64,000 bases of DNA from Apostichopus japonicus (Eukaryota > Echinodermata > Holothuroidea > Aspidochirotida > Stichopodidae), in assembly GCF_037975245.1 (NCBI RefSeq), contig NC_092574.1, positions 11,557,213-11,621,212 of the forward strand, given 5' to 3'. A model generated the notes under the pieces. That model was given only the letters and a program-made list of their open reading frames with translations. It did no database searches and was not told the DNA's origin. Of the stretch, positions 13,964-24,454 are shown piece after piece. The position numbers were made by a program, and so were the translations under genes. Each line of letters starts with the position of its first letter. Position 1 is the stretch's first letter.

Positions 13964-16827
13964 TCACTTTATACGGCAACACGTACAATAGTCAACCTCT
14001 ACTGACAATATTTCAAAACATGGAGATGGATTTCCGGTAGGGTGGAAACAAATGGCCGGAACAATTTCATTCTCCTGTGCTAAACAGCACGAACATGAAC
14101 TTCCGGAGAAACAATGATTGCTCGGAGAGTACGGGCGACAAAATTGTGGTTCCCAAACCTGTGAATCAGTTAAACATAAAAACAACAGGTGGTTAAGAAA
14201 GACGAATGCAAGATAATTAGATTTATGCGAAAAGCGAAAAAGGTGGAATACGACGAAAGGATATCGATAAAACGGTTCTTATAAGTTTCATTTATTAGCA
14301 AGGAGCGTATATATAGCACACAAACTTTGCAACAAAAATCAAATATTGTACTTCTAAAAGGAAGTGGAACTAAAGATAAAAGATTCTGGATGATTGTTAT
14401 TAAGCTTGCATTTAAAGTTAGCCCTATGGATTTTTGCATGACTTAAATAATTAATTAGGGAATTAAGTGGGTGCTCAATATCATCATTGTTACACAAGTT
14501 AGTATGTTTTGATTTAGAAAGGAATGGTTTCTTTTAAACATAGATGACAGGCTTCTGTCCCAACCAGTTTTCGTGTGGGCAGAGCCAAACTTTCAGTGGT
14601 GAGTCTTACATGATAATAAGTTTAAAGAAATCATCCCTGTGGTAACTTATATGACGGAGATGTCGCCATTGATGGTGATGATGATAGTGGTGGTGATGAT
14701 GTTGGTGATGATGATGATGATGATATTGGTGATGGTGGTGGTTGTGGCGATGGTGGTGGTTATGATGTTGGTGATAGTGATGGTGGTGATGGTATCATGA
14801 TTGTATTAATGGTGACGGTGGTGTTGGAGGTGGAGGTGGCGTTGGCGGTGGGTAGTGAAAGTGGTGGTGATATTGATGGTGATGATGATAGTGGTGAAGG
14901 CGGTGGTGATCGTGATGTTGATGGTGATGATGATAGTGGTGATGGCGGTAGCTGTGGCGGTGATGATGTTGATCATGGTGACGGTGGTAATGGTGATGGT
15001 GATTTTGATAGTGGTGGAGATGGTGGTGATGATGATGGTGATGGTGATACTTAAACAATGATGTATCACGATATTCAACCTACTATACGAAAATACTCAC
15101 TTGGCAAAGTAAGAAGCATATGCGTTGATTATCAAATACATATGTAATCAGACGCTCGTCACCGGGTTCGCAGACAGAATTTACGAGGTTGTTGTTGTTA
15201 AAGGTCATATTTGGAGATATTCCGCTTCTAACAAAGTGATGTACATGTGATAAAAGAGAGAAAGAAAGCAAATTACATGCAAGTGTTGAACAGAATATCA
15301 GTATTGAATAACAGCAACGTTAACTGTAATGGTTGCACATGCAAAAACATCCAGGAATATATGAAAAGTAAGTAAACGGTTCCACGAATTTTTCGATTTG
15401 TCATGAGGAGAGAGTCACGACCCACAAGAAACCTACACTTCAATGTTCAGAATGCAAGAAAGCCTGCATGAAAACCTGCATGAAAACCTGCATGAAAACC
15501 ATGAACTACGATGTTAAAACACCCTTAATCTTTCTCCGTTGGCAAGATCATATTTGCAGATAAATCTTTCGACTTTTTGTAACAATCCCGCGACCCATCG
15601 AATATTTTCCATTTTAGTTTTTCTCCAATAGGTTGCAGAACGTCTGTATAACGTGTCACTTGGAGAATACTGTCCATCATGCGGTTGTGCGTGAATGCGT
15701 CACGGCTATGCGTAGAGACACTCAATAATAAGAAGATCTAGGATCTAAATCATGACTATACACTCGTCATCATTTTTGATGATTGGGCAAACGTTTACAA
15801 TATAAGAAGTATGAAAAGCTGATAGCATATATCCTCAAATTCCTCGATATTACAAACATTTTGCACTCTCAATTGATAAGGTGGAATCTGTTATCCTGCA
15901 TAAACCAATACCGGCTTTGCAACATTGACATTAAACTGAGAACTGTATTCACAGACTAATATGGAAGTATTAAACAAAATTATATGGGTAAAAGAAGGTG
16001 TGTGGTAAGGCGGATAAGGAGGGGGGGGGGGGAGGAGGTTGCTTTTCACGGCATTTACCAGGGACAACTATGCCACTATCCGAGTGGAGCACTAAACTAA
16101 TGAAGCAAGGAAATGTTCGCCGTGTGCTTCTCAGATAGCGGAAATGACACTTTCCAGACATTAAACGTTGCACAAAACACTCCACTTGCTCGAGTCATAA
16201 GAGGAGAAGAAAAGTTTTCAAAGTTGGTTCTTAAGTCAGGATTATAGTACTTAATTACCACTCTGGTGGCCACGACATGTCTTTGTTGTGACAAGTATAC
16301 ACCCACTCTTTCAAAAAACGGTTAAAACCAAAGTCAATTTCAAAGTCGTATGCACAATGTATGTATGAAGACGTACAAATGATTTGGTTTTTGCCGTATA
16401 ACGCAAAGCGTCCTTACTTTTTTCTAGGCTAATCCACTCCTATATCAGCATTCTTCCTTTTCAATTTCTATGGTCAAGGCGGACCACACGCTCCACTGAC
16501 CTGGTTTTATAGTGGCAAGTAAAAAGAAAAACTAGCTTACCCAAATACCTGTTGTAGCTCTTCATACTGCTGCGGGGTTATTGTTATTAATGGCTGCACA
16601 GTGGTTCCTTTAACGTTCCCGATGGGTTCGTTTTCGTAAAGGTACGGTGGGTCTCTCTGGTTCAATTCAGCATAGTACGTCTGTGCAGTTTCACTGGTCA
16701 GTGCCTGTAACTGCTGAGTATTCAGAGTGGGCAACGACAAACAGGACCGACTGTCGGTCTTTGCGGCCACGCAACATGCCAGCTGAACGAACGAACTTAG
16801 GAAGATTATTACTCGCAAAGTTTCCAT
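13964..16827 (-). CDS. Small secreted cysteine-rich protein, probably IL-17-like cytokine
   Basis: Three coding exons join in phase: 16827-16541, 15227-15101 and 14158-13964, coding 202 residues. Exon 1 follows the acceptor TTTTGGTTTCAG three bases before the ATG and encodes a signal peptide (METLRVIIFLSSFVQLACCV). The donors are GTAAGC and GTGAGT, and the last acceptor is GATTCACAG. The C-terminal half is rich in cysteine: CSCC, then VPAICFHP, PCFEILSVEVDYCTCC. The spacing of the VP(A/V)I, P-C and (L)VSVGCTC-like parts matches the end of IL-17 family knots, and VWEP...SP matches the W...DP strand region. IL-17 proteins are secreted dimeric cytokines used in mucosal immunity; echinoderms have many. 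The overall match is moderate and other cystine-knot families are possible. A TATA box and a 5'UTR exon (ending 17418) lie upstream. A (GGTGAT)n tract sits in the last intron. Confidence 0.55.
14660..15055. repeat. (GGTGAT)n / (GATGGT)n imperfect microsatellite
   Basis: Roughly 400 bp built of GGT and GAT triplets with few interruptions, in the last intron of the IL-17-like gene. It opens long frames in several phases (Asp/Gly-rich on plus, His-rich on minus) that are composition artefacts. Confidence 0.9.
15525..15705 (-). CDS. Possible alternative last exon of the IL-17-like gene
   Basis: After a CTACGCATAG acceptor the frame stays open for 59 codons and ends in TAA. Its entry phase (one base completes a Gly codon) is exactly the phase left by the first coding exon, so splicing exon 1 to this exon would give a 155-residue secreted protein lacking the cysteine knot. 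I found no consensus phase-2 donor that would connect it onward to the 15227-15101 exon. It may be an alternative terminal exon or a chance frame. Confidence 0.3.
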
Positions 16828-17417
16828 GTTCTGAAACCAAAATAGGAACAGAAATCCAGCTAATTTGCCCGGAGCATGAGCTAAAACAAATGTGTAAAAT
16901 TATTGTTAGCCTTTCTTGAATGAGTATCGCTTGTCTACAAAATATGTTAAAGCGAAAAAAACGAACGCAAATTATCAGTATAATCAAACCGGAGTAAGGA
17001 CAGTTTCTAAGAACACCAAAGTACATATCAGTTCAAGTGAAGTTAGTGATTCCCTCATTCACCCACCTTAACCTACCCCTACCTCAACCGGCTTGAACCT
17101 GAATCCGACCTAGCTCACTGCTTAGCACTACTGCATTTAAAATTGCATAAAATGTTGGCGGTTACGTTTCATTATAAGCAACCGAAATGCACAATCGATA
17201 GTTTACAAAAAATATAACGTTATGTTTTCTGATTTTGTGGCATATATGAATGAGATGGTGAAAATTACACGCCTTATTAGATAGTACCTTAAATAGTATT
17301 TAATCAAATACAAATCAAAATCATAAAATTGCAAAAGCAAAACAAATACTTGTAAGCAAACATGCGCTATGTGTAATCTATTCGTACTAACAATAAAATG
17401 GGCTACTCAATACTTAC

Positions 17418-17547
17418 AAGCTTGGTGCACAGTACGCAGGTGAAGCAATGAATCAGTTAAATATGTGAAACAAAACAGGTCGAGTGACTTCGGCTTGAGC
17501 TGTAGCTGTCTAATGGCAGCCAACCAAGACTAGTTGCAATTTATAAA
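17418..17547 (-). promoter_or_regulatory. TATA box and 5'UTR exon of the IL-17-like gene
   Basis: TTTATAAA at 17540-17547 reads as a TATA box on the minus strand. About 30 bases downstream would put the start of transcription near 17510, and a perfect donor (GTAAGTA) occurs at 17417. That would give a ~90-base noncoding first exon spliced to the acceptor at 16831, three bases before the ATG. The splice signals support this; the start site is inferred. Confidence 0.4.
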
Positions 17548-17894
17548 GAAACAACCTCAAAAGTGGTTCCCAGTTCGTATCTAGGATCTAAACAAAGCAC
17601 AACAGAGTGAAGAAAGGGTTAAAAGTTTCTGGTCAAAAAAGTCTCTATTATTAATGATGTAAGAGGTTATATATATAAATCGTTGATATCATAAACCCAA
17701 AGAGTCACATGTCTGAAATTAGTGTCGCGACGTTCAGATTAATTAAATGGACAGTGTTTACATGTGAAAGTGCTCGATTTACCAATGAACCATATTCTCT
17801 TGACCAAATCAAAATTGCTGCTGTTAAGAGGAGTTTTTCTTGTAATTGGCGTTTCTGAAATGAAATATTCAGCATACCAGTTTATGAGAATGAC

Positions 17895-18475
17895 GACATA
17901 GAAACACCTAATTCATGCAGACACCAGATAGCGTATAGTAAGACCTCATTCATGCATACAGCGGACATAGTAAGACCTAATTCATGCAAACAGCAGACAT
18001 AGTAAGACCTAATTCATGCAAACAGCAGACATAGTAAGACCTAATTCATGCAAACAGCAGACATAGTAAGACCTAATTCATGCATACAGCGGATATAGTA
18101 AAACATAATTCATGCATACAGCGGACAAAGTAAGATCTAATTCATGCATACAGCGGATATAGTAAGACCTAATTCATGCAAACAGCAGACATAGTAAGAC
18201 CTAATTCATGCAAACAGTAGACATAGTAAGACCTAATTCATGCATACAGTGGACATAGTAAGACCTAATTCATGCATACAGCGGATATAGTAAGACCTAA
18301 TTCATGCACACAGCGGACATAGTAAGACCTAATTCATGCATACAGCGGACATAGTAAGACCTAATTCATGCATACAGCGGACATAGTAAGACCTAATTCA
18401 TGCATACAGCGGATATAGTAAGACCTAATTCATGCATACAGCAGACATAGTAAGACCTAATTCATGCACACAGCG
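17895..18475. repeat. 32-bp minisatellite
   Basis: About 18 head-to-tail copies of a 32-bp unit containing AGTAAGACCTAATTCATGCA. Successive AGTAAGAC starts are 32 bases apart, and units differ by a few substitutions (CAGCAGACAT versus CAGCGGATAT). No spacers and no coding sequence. Confidence 0.95.
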
Positions 18476-18479
18476 TTTG

Positions 18480-20195
18480 CAGTCCCAGGACCTCGTAAAA
18501 GTAGGAACTCCCCTGATGATTTACAGTATAGTTTATACCCCCACCCCAACAAATTGATGACCACATTGTAGGCCTAATTACAATGACAGTTAACCCTGCG
18601 GGCCGTATCACTTACCGTATCTGATGAACTCTCAATATTGAGGTCGGCCTCAAAAATCAAGTTCCTAGTTTGTTCGTCTCTCTTTAAAGAGAGTATTTCA
18701 AACGAACAATTATGATGACTTGCTGGTTGGTTCAAGAATAAACTATTGAAAACAAGGGGAAGGGAATTCTTTGTTAATAAACATTAGGTTGCTTGGAGAC
18801 ACAAACACCCACACACACCCTCTCACCAGGGAGTTATTCCATAACAACTCCCTGATAATACTGGTTGGTGCTATTTTTATCGTTAACAATTAGGCCATGA
18901 TACGCTCGCGTTGACGTAAATCTTTTGTATCATAATCATAACTAATTATAGCTTCTTTGTTAATAAAACGCCTTGTTTTCATATCGTCCATATTCCAAAT
19001 AGTCATACTATTATTGGTCGGCCTATAGCACAAACTTTCCTTTTCCTGCCAATCAAACGTTTGTACTAAACTTTCGAAACTTGTAATTGAAGTCAAAAAA
19101 ATCTAGGACAATGTCGAACTTAGTGATCACTTGCAAGATCTTGGTAAATAATCTGTTATGATAAATTCAGAGTTCTCCCAAACATTGACAACTTGCCGAG
19201 GCTCTTTCGGGTGATTCGTACACTCCCTCTGTAAATACGCGCAACACAGAAGACATTGGACGCACTGAAAATTCACACATAAAGGTAGCATACGCCCATT
19301 AAAAGCCCCATTGACTTACACACTAAATCACAAAAGTAATGTCTTCTCTTAGCATAGATAGAAGTTTTCACTTGCTAAACGCTACCCATCACTGGATAGC
19401 TGACAAGTTGGCCTTTCATGGCACCATCAATTTTCCGTACTATGACCATGCAGATTTTTGCTATCCAAGCCGGACGTTTTCGTCACTTGTAAACAAACCT
19501 CTTTACTCAGTCGTAAACAATCTTCGTTCGCTCCTCCTGGGAGGGCTTAACTGGTCTAAAATTGCCTCAATTTTAACCAATCTTTTAACCACATGTGCTT
19601 CCATTCATGTTCTTTAACATCCAAGCCACAAAACAGCACATCCTAATTGATAACATAGCAAAAAAGTTGTTCTCCTGTTCCTAATTGGCGGGAAGGAGAA
19701 CACTTGCGACGGATTGATATAGACGCTAATAGGAGTATGCCACCTAAAACACTCTTTCAAACTTTAGTCAGACGGCAAAAGGACGATAGGAAACGGCGAA
19801 CTAAATCAATCAATGACAAACGATATCAGTCCGAAAATAAGGAGCTGGAAACGGGATGGCACAGTTAGAAGTGCCCATCCCCATCCCCTTGAAGAAACGA
19901 AATTTACTGCCCTCAACACAAACTTCGCGTCAACAGATGCTGTTTTGCTGAAACATTTCCTAGTTGGGTATTTATTTTTACGGTACAATACCCGTAGGCA
20001 GAACGCTTGCCCAAACACGTAATTTTACAGTCGTTTGTGAAAAACGGTGCAACGAATTTTAAGTTACACTGAAGCCGTGAATTCACGTCGATTATTTTCT
20101 GTTACATAATAACTACTCTAATACAAAGTGTTCCTTCTTTATCTGGATGATCTTTCCTACGTTTAGTTCATTGATCGGTTATGCCACCACTGCCT
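18480..20195. other. Intergenic, no recognised gene
   Basis: Mixed sequence. An open frame on the plus strand at 19339-19617 (starting MSSLSIDRSFHLLN) and one on the minus strand at 18890-19096 are longer than most in this stretch but match no family I know and have no clear splice partners. No tandem repeat. Confidence 0.4.
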
Positions 20196-20196
20196 T

Positions 20197-20470
20197 AACA
20201 CAGGCGCGTATCCAGGGGGCGTTGGGGGCGCGCGCCCCCCGGGTAAGAAAAAGAGGAGAGAAAAAAAAAGAGAAGAAGAAAGAGAGGAAAAAAGAGGAGG
20301 AGGAGAGGAAGGAAGGGAAAAGAAAAAGAAGAAAAAGGAGAAAAGGAGGGAGTAAAAGTAAAACGCCAAGACACCAGGAAGAGAAAGAGGAACAGTGACA
20401 TCATTACAGTGCTGATCCCTCTTTTATACACAGGTTAGCCAGTGACGGATCAATGATTTCGTAAGGGGCG
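20197..20470. mobile_element. Copy 1 of an interspersed element with CAGGCGCGTATCCAG end and purine-rich core
   Basis: It starts CAGGCGCGTATCCAGGGGG, followed by a GC-rich inverted motif (GGGGGCGCGCGCCCCC), a long A/G-rich stretch, AACGCCAAGACA, GTGACATCATTA, GCTGATCCCT and CAGTGACGGATC. The same blocks occur in the same order and orientation at 54541-54815. The Lys/Glu-rich frame over the purine tract is a composition artefact. Confidence 0.7.
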
Positions 20471-20619
20471 TGTGACTCACCCCTATCTCGTATGTTATGT
20501 ATTGTACGTTTAGTGTCAACCGGTAGCATTTCAAACTGCACTTTGGACCCTCAAGGAATGAAAAAAAGATAACTCGTTTTAAGTGCATTCCAATTAATGG
20601 CCGCATGTCTATATATGGC

Positions 20620-21000
20620 CAAATTCTGTAGGAATGCTTTTACAATTTTAGAAAGATACCTCTAAATGACTTCCGAATTCATTGATATGTCAGCCTATCA
20701 CTTACGAAATTTTAGCCAAATCAAAGGGGAAATTTGCAATGTGGCAGTTATTTGAACACAATTGCATAAAGCGACAGCATCTTTCCAGGGCTGTAGCATT
20801 GCTATAGCAACGCTGTAGCAGGCATGTAGCAGGCTCTGTCATAAAAGCTCAACTGAAGCTTACAGCCGGACAAACAATCAAATTAATAAACCATCCCCTA
20901 GGCCTACCATGCATTAATGGCACATGCAATAACGTCCAAGCATTGAACAATATCACTTAGGCTCTCGTTTTGATAAATCTGCTGGATAATGATTGTGCAT
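20620..21000. other. Short stretch without gene, flank of the ~180-bp array
   Basis: Unique-looking AT-rich sequence. A small cluster of repeated GTAGCA words (CTGTAGCATTGCTATAGCAA and GCATGTAGCAGG) is present near 20790-20830. Nothing else seen. Confidence 0.4.
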
Positions 21001-21004
21001 TAGT

Positions 21005-23055
21005 CATTTGTATTGGTCAAATACTCTTTGGACCGTATAAGACTGACTATGGGACTCTTCAATTATGTCCTTAGAATTCATACGACCTATTGGTTGGGTG
21101 GTCCGAGGCGTGCTGGTTTTAATTATGGCCTTACGTTTTTTTTGTTAGGTCCTGTTACATTCATTTATGAAGTGATGATTTAGTGGTCAGTTTAATTGGT
21201 TAAGCACTCTTTGGACCGGGCAAGACGCATTATGGTACCCTTCTACAATGTCTTTAGACTTCATATGACCCATTGGTTGGGTGGTCCAAGGCGTGCTGCT
21301 GGTCTTAACTGGGGCCTAAAGATTTTTGCAGGTCCATTTACATTCATTAACGAATTGATAATTTAGTGGTCAGTTTAATTGGTCAAGCACTCTTTGGATC
21401 GGGCAAGACGCATTATGGTACCCTTCTACAATGTCCTTGGACTTCCTATGACCCATTGGTTAGGTGGTCCAAGGCGTGCTGCTTGTCTTGACTTGGGCCT
21501 AAAGATTTTTGCAGGTCCATTTACATTCATTAACGAAGTGATGATTTAGTGGTCAGTTTAATTGGTCAAGCACTCTTTGGACCGGGCAAGACGCATGATG
21601 GTACCCTTCTACATTGTCATTAGAGTTCATATGACCCATTTTTTTGGGTGGTCTAAGGCGTGCTGCATGGATTAGGGCCCAAAGCGTTTTCGTGGTCCCG
21701 TTACACTCATTGAAGAAGTAATAATTTAGTGGTCATTTAAATTGGTCGAGCACTCTTTGGACCAAGCAAGACGCATTATGGTACTCTTCTACAATGTCCT
21801 TAGAGTTCATGTTAACCATCGGTTTGGTGATCCAAGGCGTGCAGCATGGATTAGGGTCCAAAGATTTTTCGTGGTCCCGTTACACTCATTAAAGAAGTAA
21901 TGATTTAATGGTCATTTAAATTGGTCAAGCACTCTTTGGACCGGGCAAGACGCATTATGGTACTCTTCTACAATGTCTCTAGAGTTCATGTTAACCATCG
22001 GTTTGGTGATCCAAGGATTGCTGCATGGATTAGGGTCCAAAGATTTTTCGTGGTCCCGTTACACTCATTAAAGAAGTAATGATTTAGTGGTCATTTAAAT
22101 TGGTCAAGCACTCTTTGGACCGGGCAAGACGCATTATGGTACTCTTCTACAATGTCTTTAGAGTTCATGTTAACCATCGGTTTGGTGATCCAAGGATTGC
22201 TGCATGGATTAGGGTCCAAAGATTTTTCGTGGTCCCGTTACACTCATTAAAGAAGTAATGATTTAGTAGTCATTTAAATTGGTCAAGCACTCTTTGGACC
22301 GGGCAAGCCGCATGATGGTACTCTTCTACAATGTCTTTAGAGTTCTGTTAACCATCGGTTTGGTGATCCAAGGCGTGCTGCATGGATAAGGGCCCAAAGC
22401 TTTTTCGTGGTCCCGTTACACTCATTAGAGAAGTAATGATTTAGTGGTCATTTAAATTGGTCAAGCACTCTTTGGACCGGGCATGACGCATTATGGTACC
22501 CTTCTACAATGTCTTTAGAGTTCCTATGACCCATTGGTTGGGTGGTCCAAGGCGTTCTGGTTTTGATTAGGGCCCAAATGTTTTTATTTCAGTTCCCGTT
22601 AATAATTGTTAATTTAGTGGTCATTTTAATTGGTCAAGCACTCTTTGGACCGGGCATGACGCATTATGGTACCCTTCTACAATGTCTTTAGAGTTCCTAT
22701 GACCCATTGGTTGGGTGGTCCAAGGCGTTCTGGTTTTGATTAGGGCCCAAATGTTTTTATTTCAGTTCCCGTTAATAATTGTTAATTTAGTGGTCATTTT
22801 AATTGGTCAAGCACTCTTTGGACCGGGCAAGACGCATTATGGTACCCTTCTACAATGTGTTAAGAATTCATATGACCCATTGGTTAGGTGGTCCAAGGCG
22901 TGCTAGTCTTGATTAGGGCCTAAAGTGATTTTTTCAGGTCCCGGTACATTAATTTAAGAACTGATGAAGTAGTGGTCATTTTAGTTGGTCAAGAACTATT
23001 TGGACCGGGCGAGATGCATTATAGTACCCTTCTACATAGTCATTAGAGTTCATAT
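21005..23055. repeat. Tandem array of ~173-183-bp units
   Basis: Twelve units, each with GCACTCTTTGGACCGGGCAA, a TGGTACCCTTCTACAATGTC-like block, GGTGGTCCAAGGCGTGCTG and TTTAGTGGTCATTT. The ACTCTTTGG words (with variants) start at 21023, 21206, 21389, 21572, 21752, 21931, 22110, 22289, 22467, 22640, 22813 and 22995. The spacing is 183, then 179, then 173. The middle units are nearly identical, the outer ones more diverged. The array is noncoding. Confidence 0.95.
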
Positions 23056-23260
23056 GACTAAACTTCTTTCCACGACCAAATGTTGAACATCTTGTAAGCA
23101 AGCTTTTGTCTTGCCAGAGGTGTTACGTCGATACCATTGTCGAATACGTAACTGAATAGGTAGCAGTTACTCATTCGCGAATATCGAACGAGGAACGTGG
23201 AATAAGTATCTAACTTCACACCGGTCAAAGTTTAAGCTAAGGAGCGCGAATTATGATCTG

Positions 23261-23300
23261 TATATAAAGCTCACGAAAGGTTGCACGAGCAGTTCGCTTC
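23261..23300 (+). promoter_or_regulatory. Possible orphan TATA promoter
   Basis: TATATAAAGC at 23261-23270 is followed about 30 bases later by a mixed GC sequence (GCACGAGCAGTTCGCTTCC) like an initiator region. I could not identify a coding exon downstream on the plus strand, so this is only a candidate. Confidence 0.2.
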
Positions 23301-23750
23301 CTGGCAGCCTTTGGCTAACAATTCGTACGTAATTGTAATTTGTAGCCTTTTCTGTACGGGTGGTAACTGCCAAAGAATTTGAATGGCGAAGGTTGTTCAT
23401 TAGTTTTGTGGAGCAAGTTAGTACTTCACATTGTTTGAGTCAGCGAGCGTGAGAAATTAGGCTAGCCTATCATATAAAAGTATCGCTTAGGCCTAACAAT
23501 AGGCTAGCTCACGTAGGCACTGGCGTCTATAGTAAGTTGGAATGCTAGGCTAGGCCTAATATGATATCACTAGACAATTTACGTAAGTAAAGTAAGTCAC
23601 TTTATATCTTCCGACAAAATACTAGACCTAGGTGGTTGGGCCTAATTACTTTCTGGTTAAGGCTTGTACAGTTAGGGTAGGCCTAACTTAATAAATTGTC
23701 TTTAAATTCCTACTAGAGTAGCCTACCATAGCCTAGGCTATGCCATCTAG

Positions 23751-24446
23751 GGTTTCAGTTGTTTTCCGCATACGTTACTTTCCGCTGAAAAAATTCTTCT
23801 GCGGAAAACACCTTTTTTTTTCACCTTCCTGTATACTATATTTTCCGCATATTTTAGGATACCAAATTCAGGCAGGATGATTAAAATAACATGAGAAAGT
23901 ATCAAAGAACGTCGATAAAGGATGGTTAGACTGAGTTCATGTCAGAAAAGTTAAGCTGCTTATAATACAGAGGCTTGGGGGTGTGTAATTAGGGATTATT
24001 AAAGAAGTATGTGGTGGTCGGCCGATAAAAGGGCAAAGGGACACCCGCGTTATGAAGGATTGACTATCTAATAAAGTATAAAAACTGCGGTCGGCGTAAT
24101 GATAGTTTAAAAAAAAAGTTGTAAAAGGCGGTATCTTTGATTTTCGCTGGAAATGGCTGTATAAGAAAGGGCTGTTTTAATAGTCGAACACGCATTTTGC
24201 ACCGCCTTTCTTACGAGTTACATCTAAAATCATGGCCGATTTATCCTGTTACAGTTAAATCCTATCTTCTCCACCTTCCTAACTCCATTCCATGTGCCTA
24301 ATCAATTCAGTAAGTAATTCTGTCCCTCCAAAAAAAAAACGTTACTTTCCGCTGAAAAAAACGTTGTTTTCCGCTGACAAATTTGTTTGCGGAAAACACC
24401 GTTTTGTTTCAGCGGAATGTAACGTGTGCGGAAAACAACGGTACCC
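23751..24446. mobile_element. 696-bp non-autonomous DNA transposon with 8-bp target duplication
   Basis: CCATCTAG occurs immediately left (23743-23750) and right (24447-24454). Between them the ends are inverted repeats: left GGTTTCAGTTGTTTTCCGC, right (reverse complement) GGGTACCGTTGTTTTCCGC, continuing with ACGTTACTTTCCGCTG versus ACGTTACATTCCGCTG. Further GCGGAAAACACC blocks occur inside near both ends. The 8-bp duplication points to the hAT superfamily. The body has no transposase, so it would depend on another element. Confidence 0.8.
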
Positions 24447-24454
24447 CCATCTAG

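Noticed and set aside
14795-15078. His-rich and Asp/Gly-rich frames on both strands
   Set aside because: Both come from the GGT/GAT microsatellite and have no start context or homology.
17895-18475. CRISPR-like regular repeat
   Set aside because: The 32-bp units are head to tail with no unique spacers, in a eukaryotic genome.
20147-20398. Lys/Glu-rich 83-residue frame
   Set aside because: It covers the purine tract of a transposable element; the second copy of the element at 54.5 kb has a different frame length.
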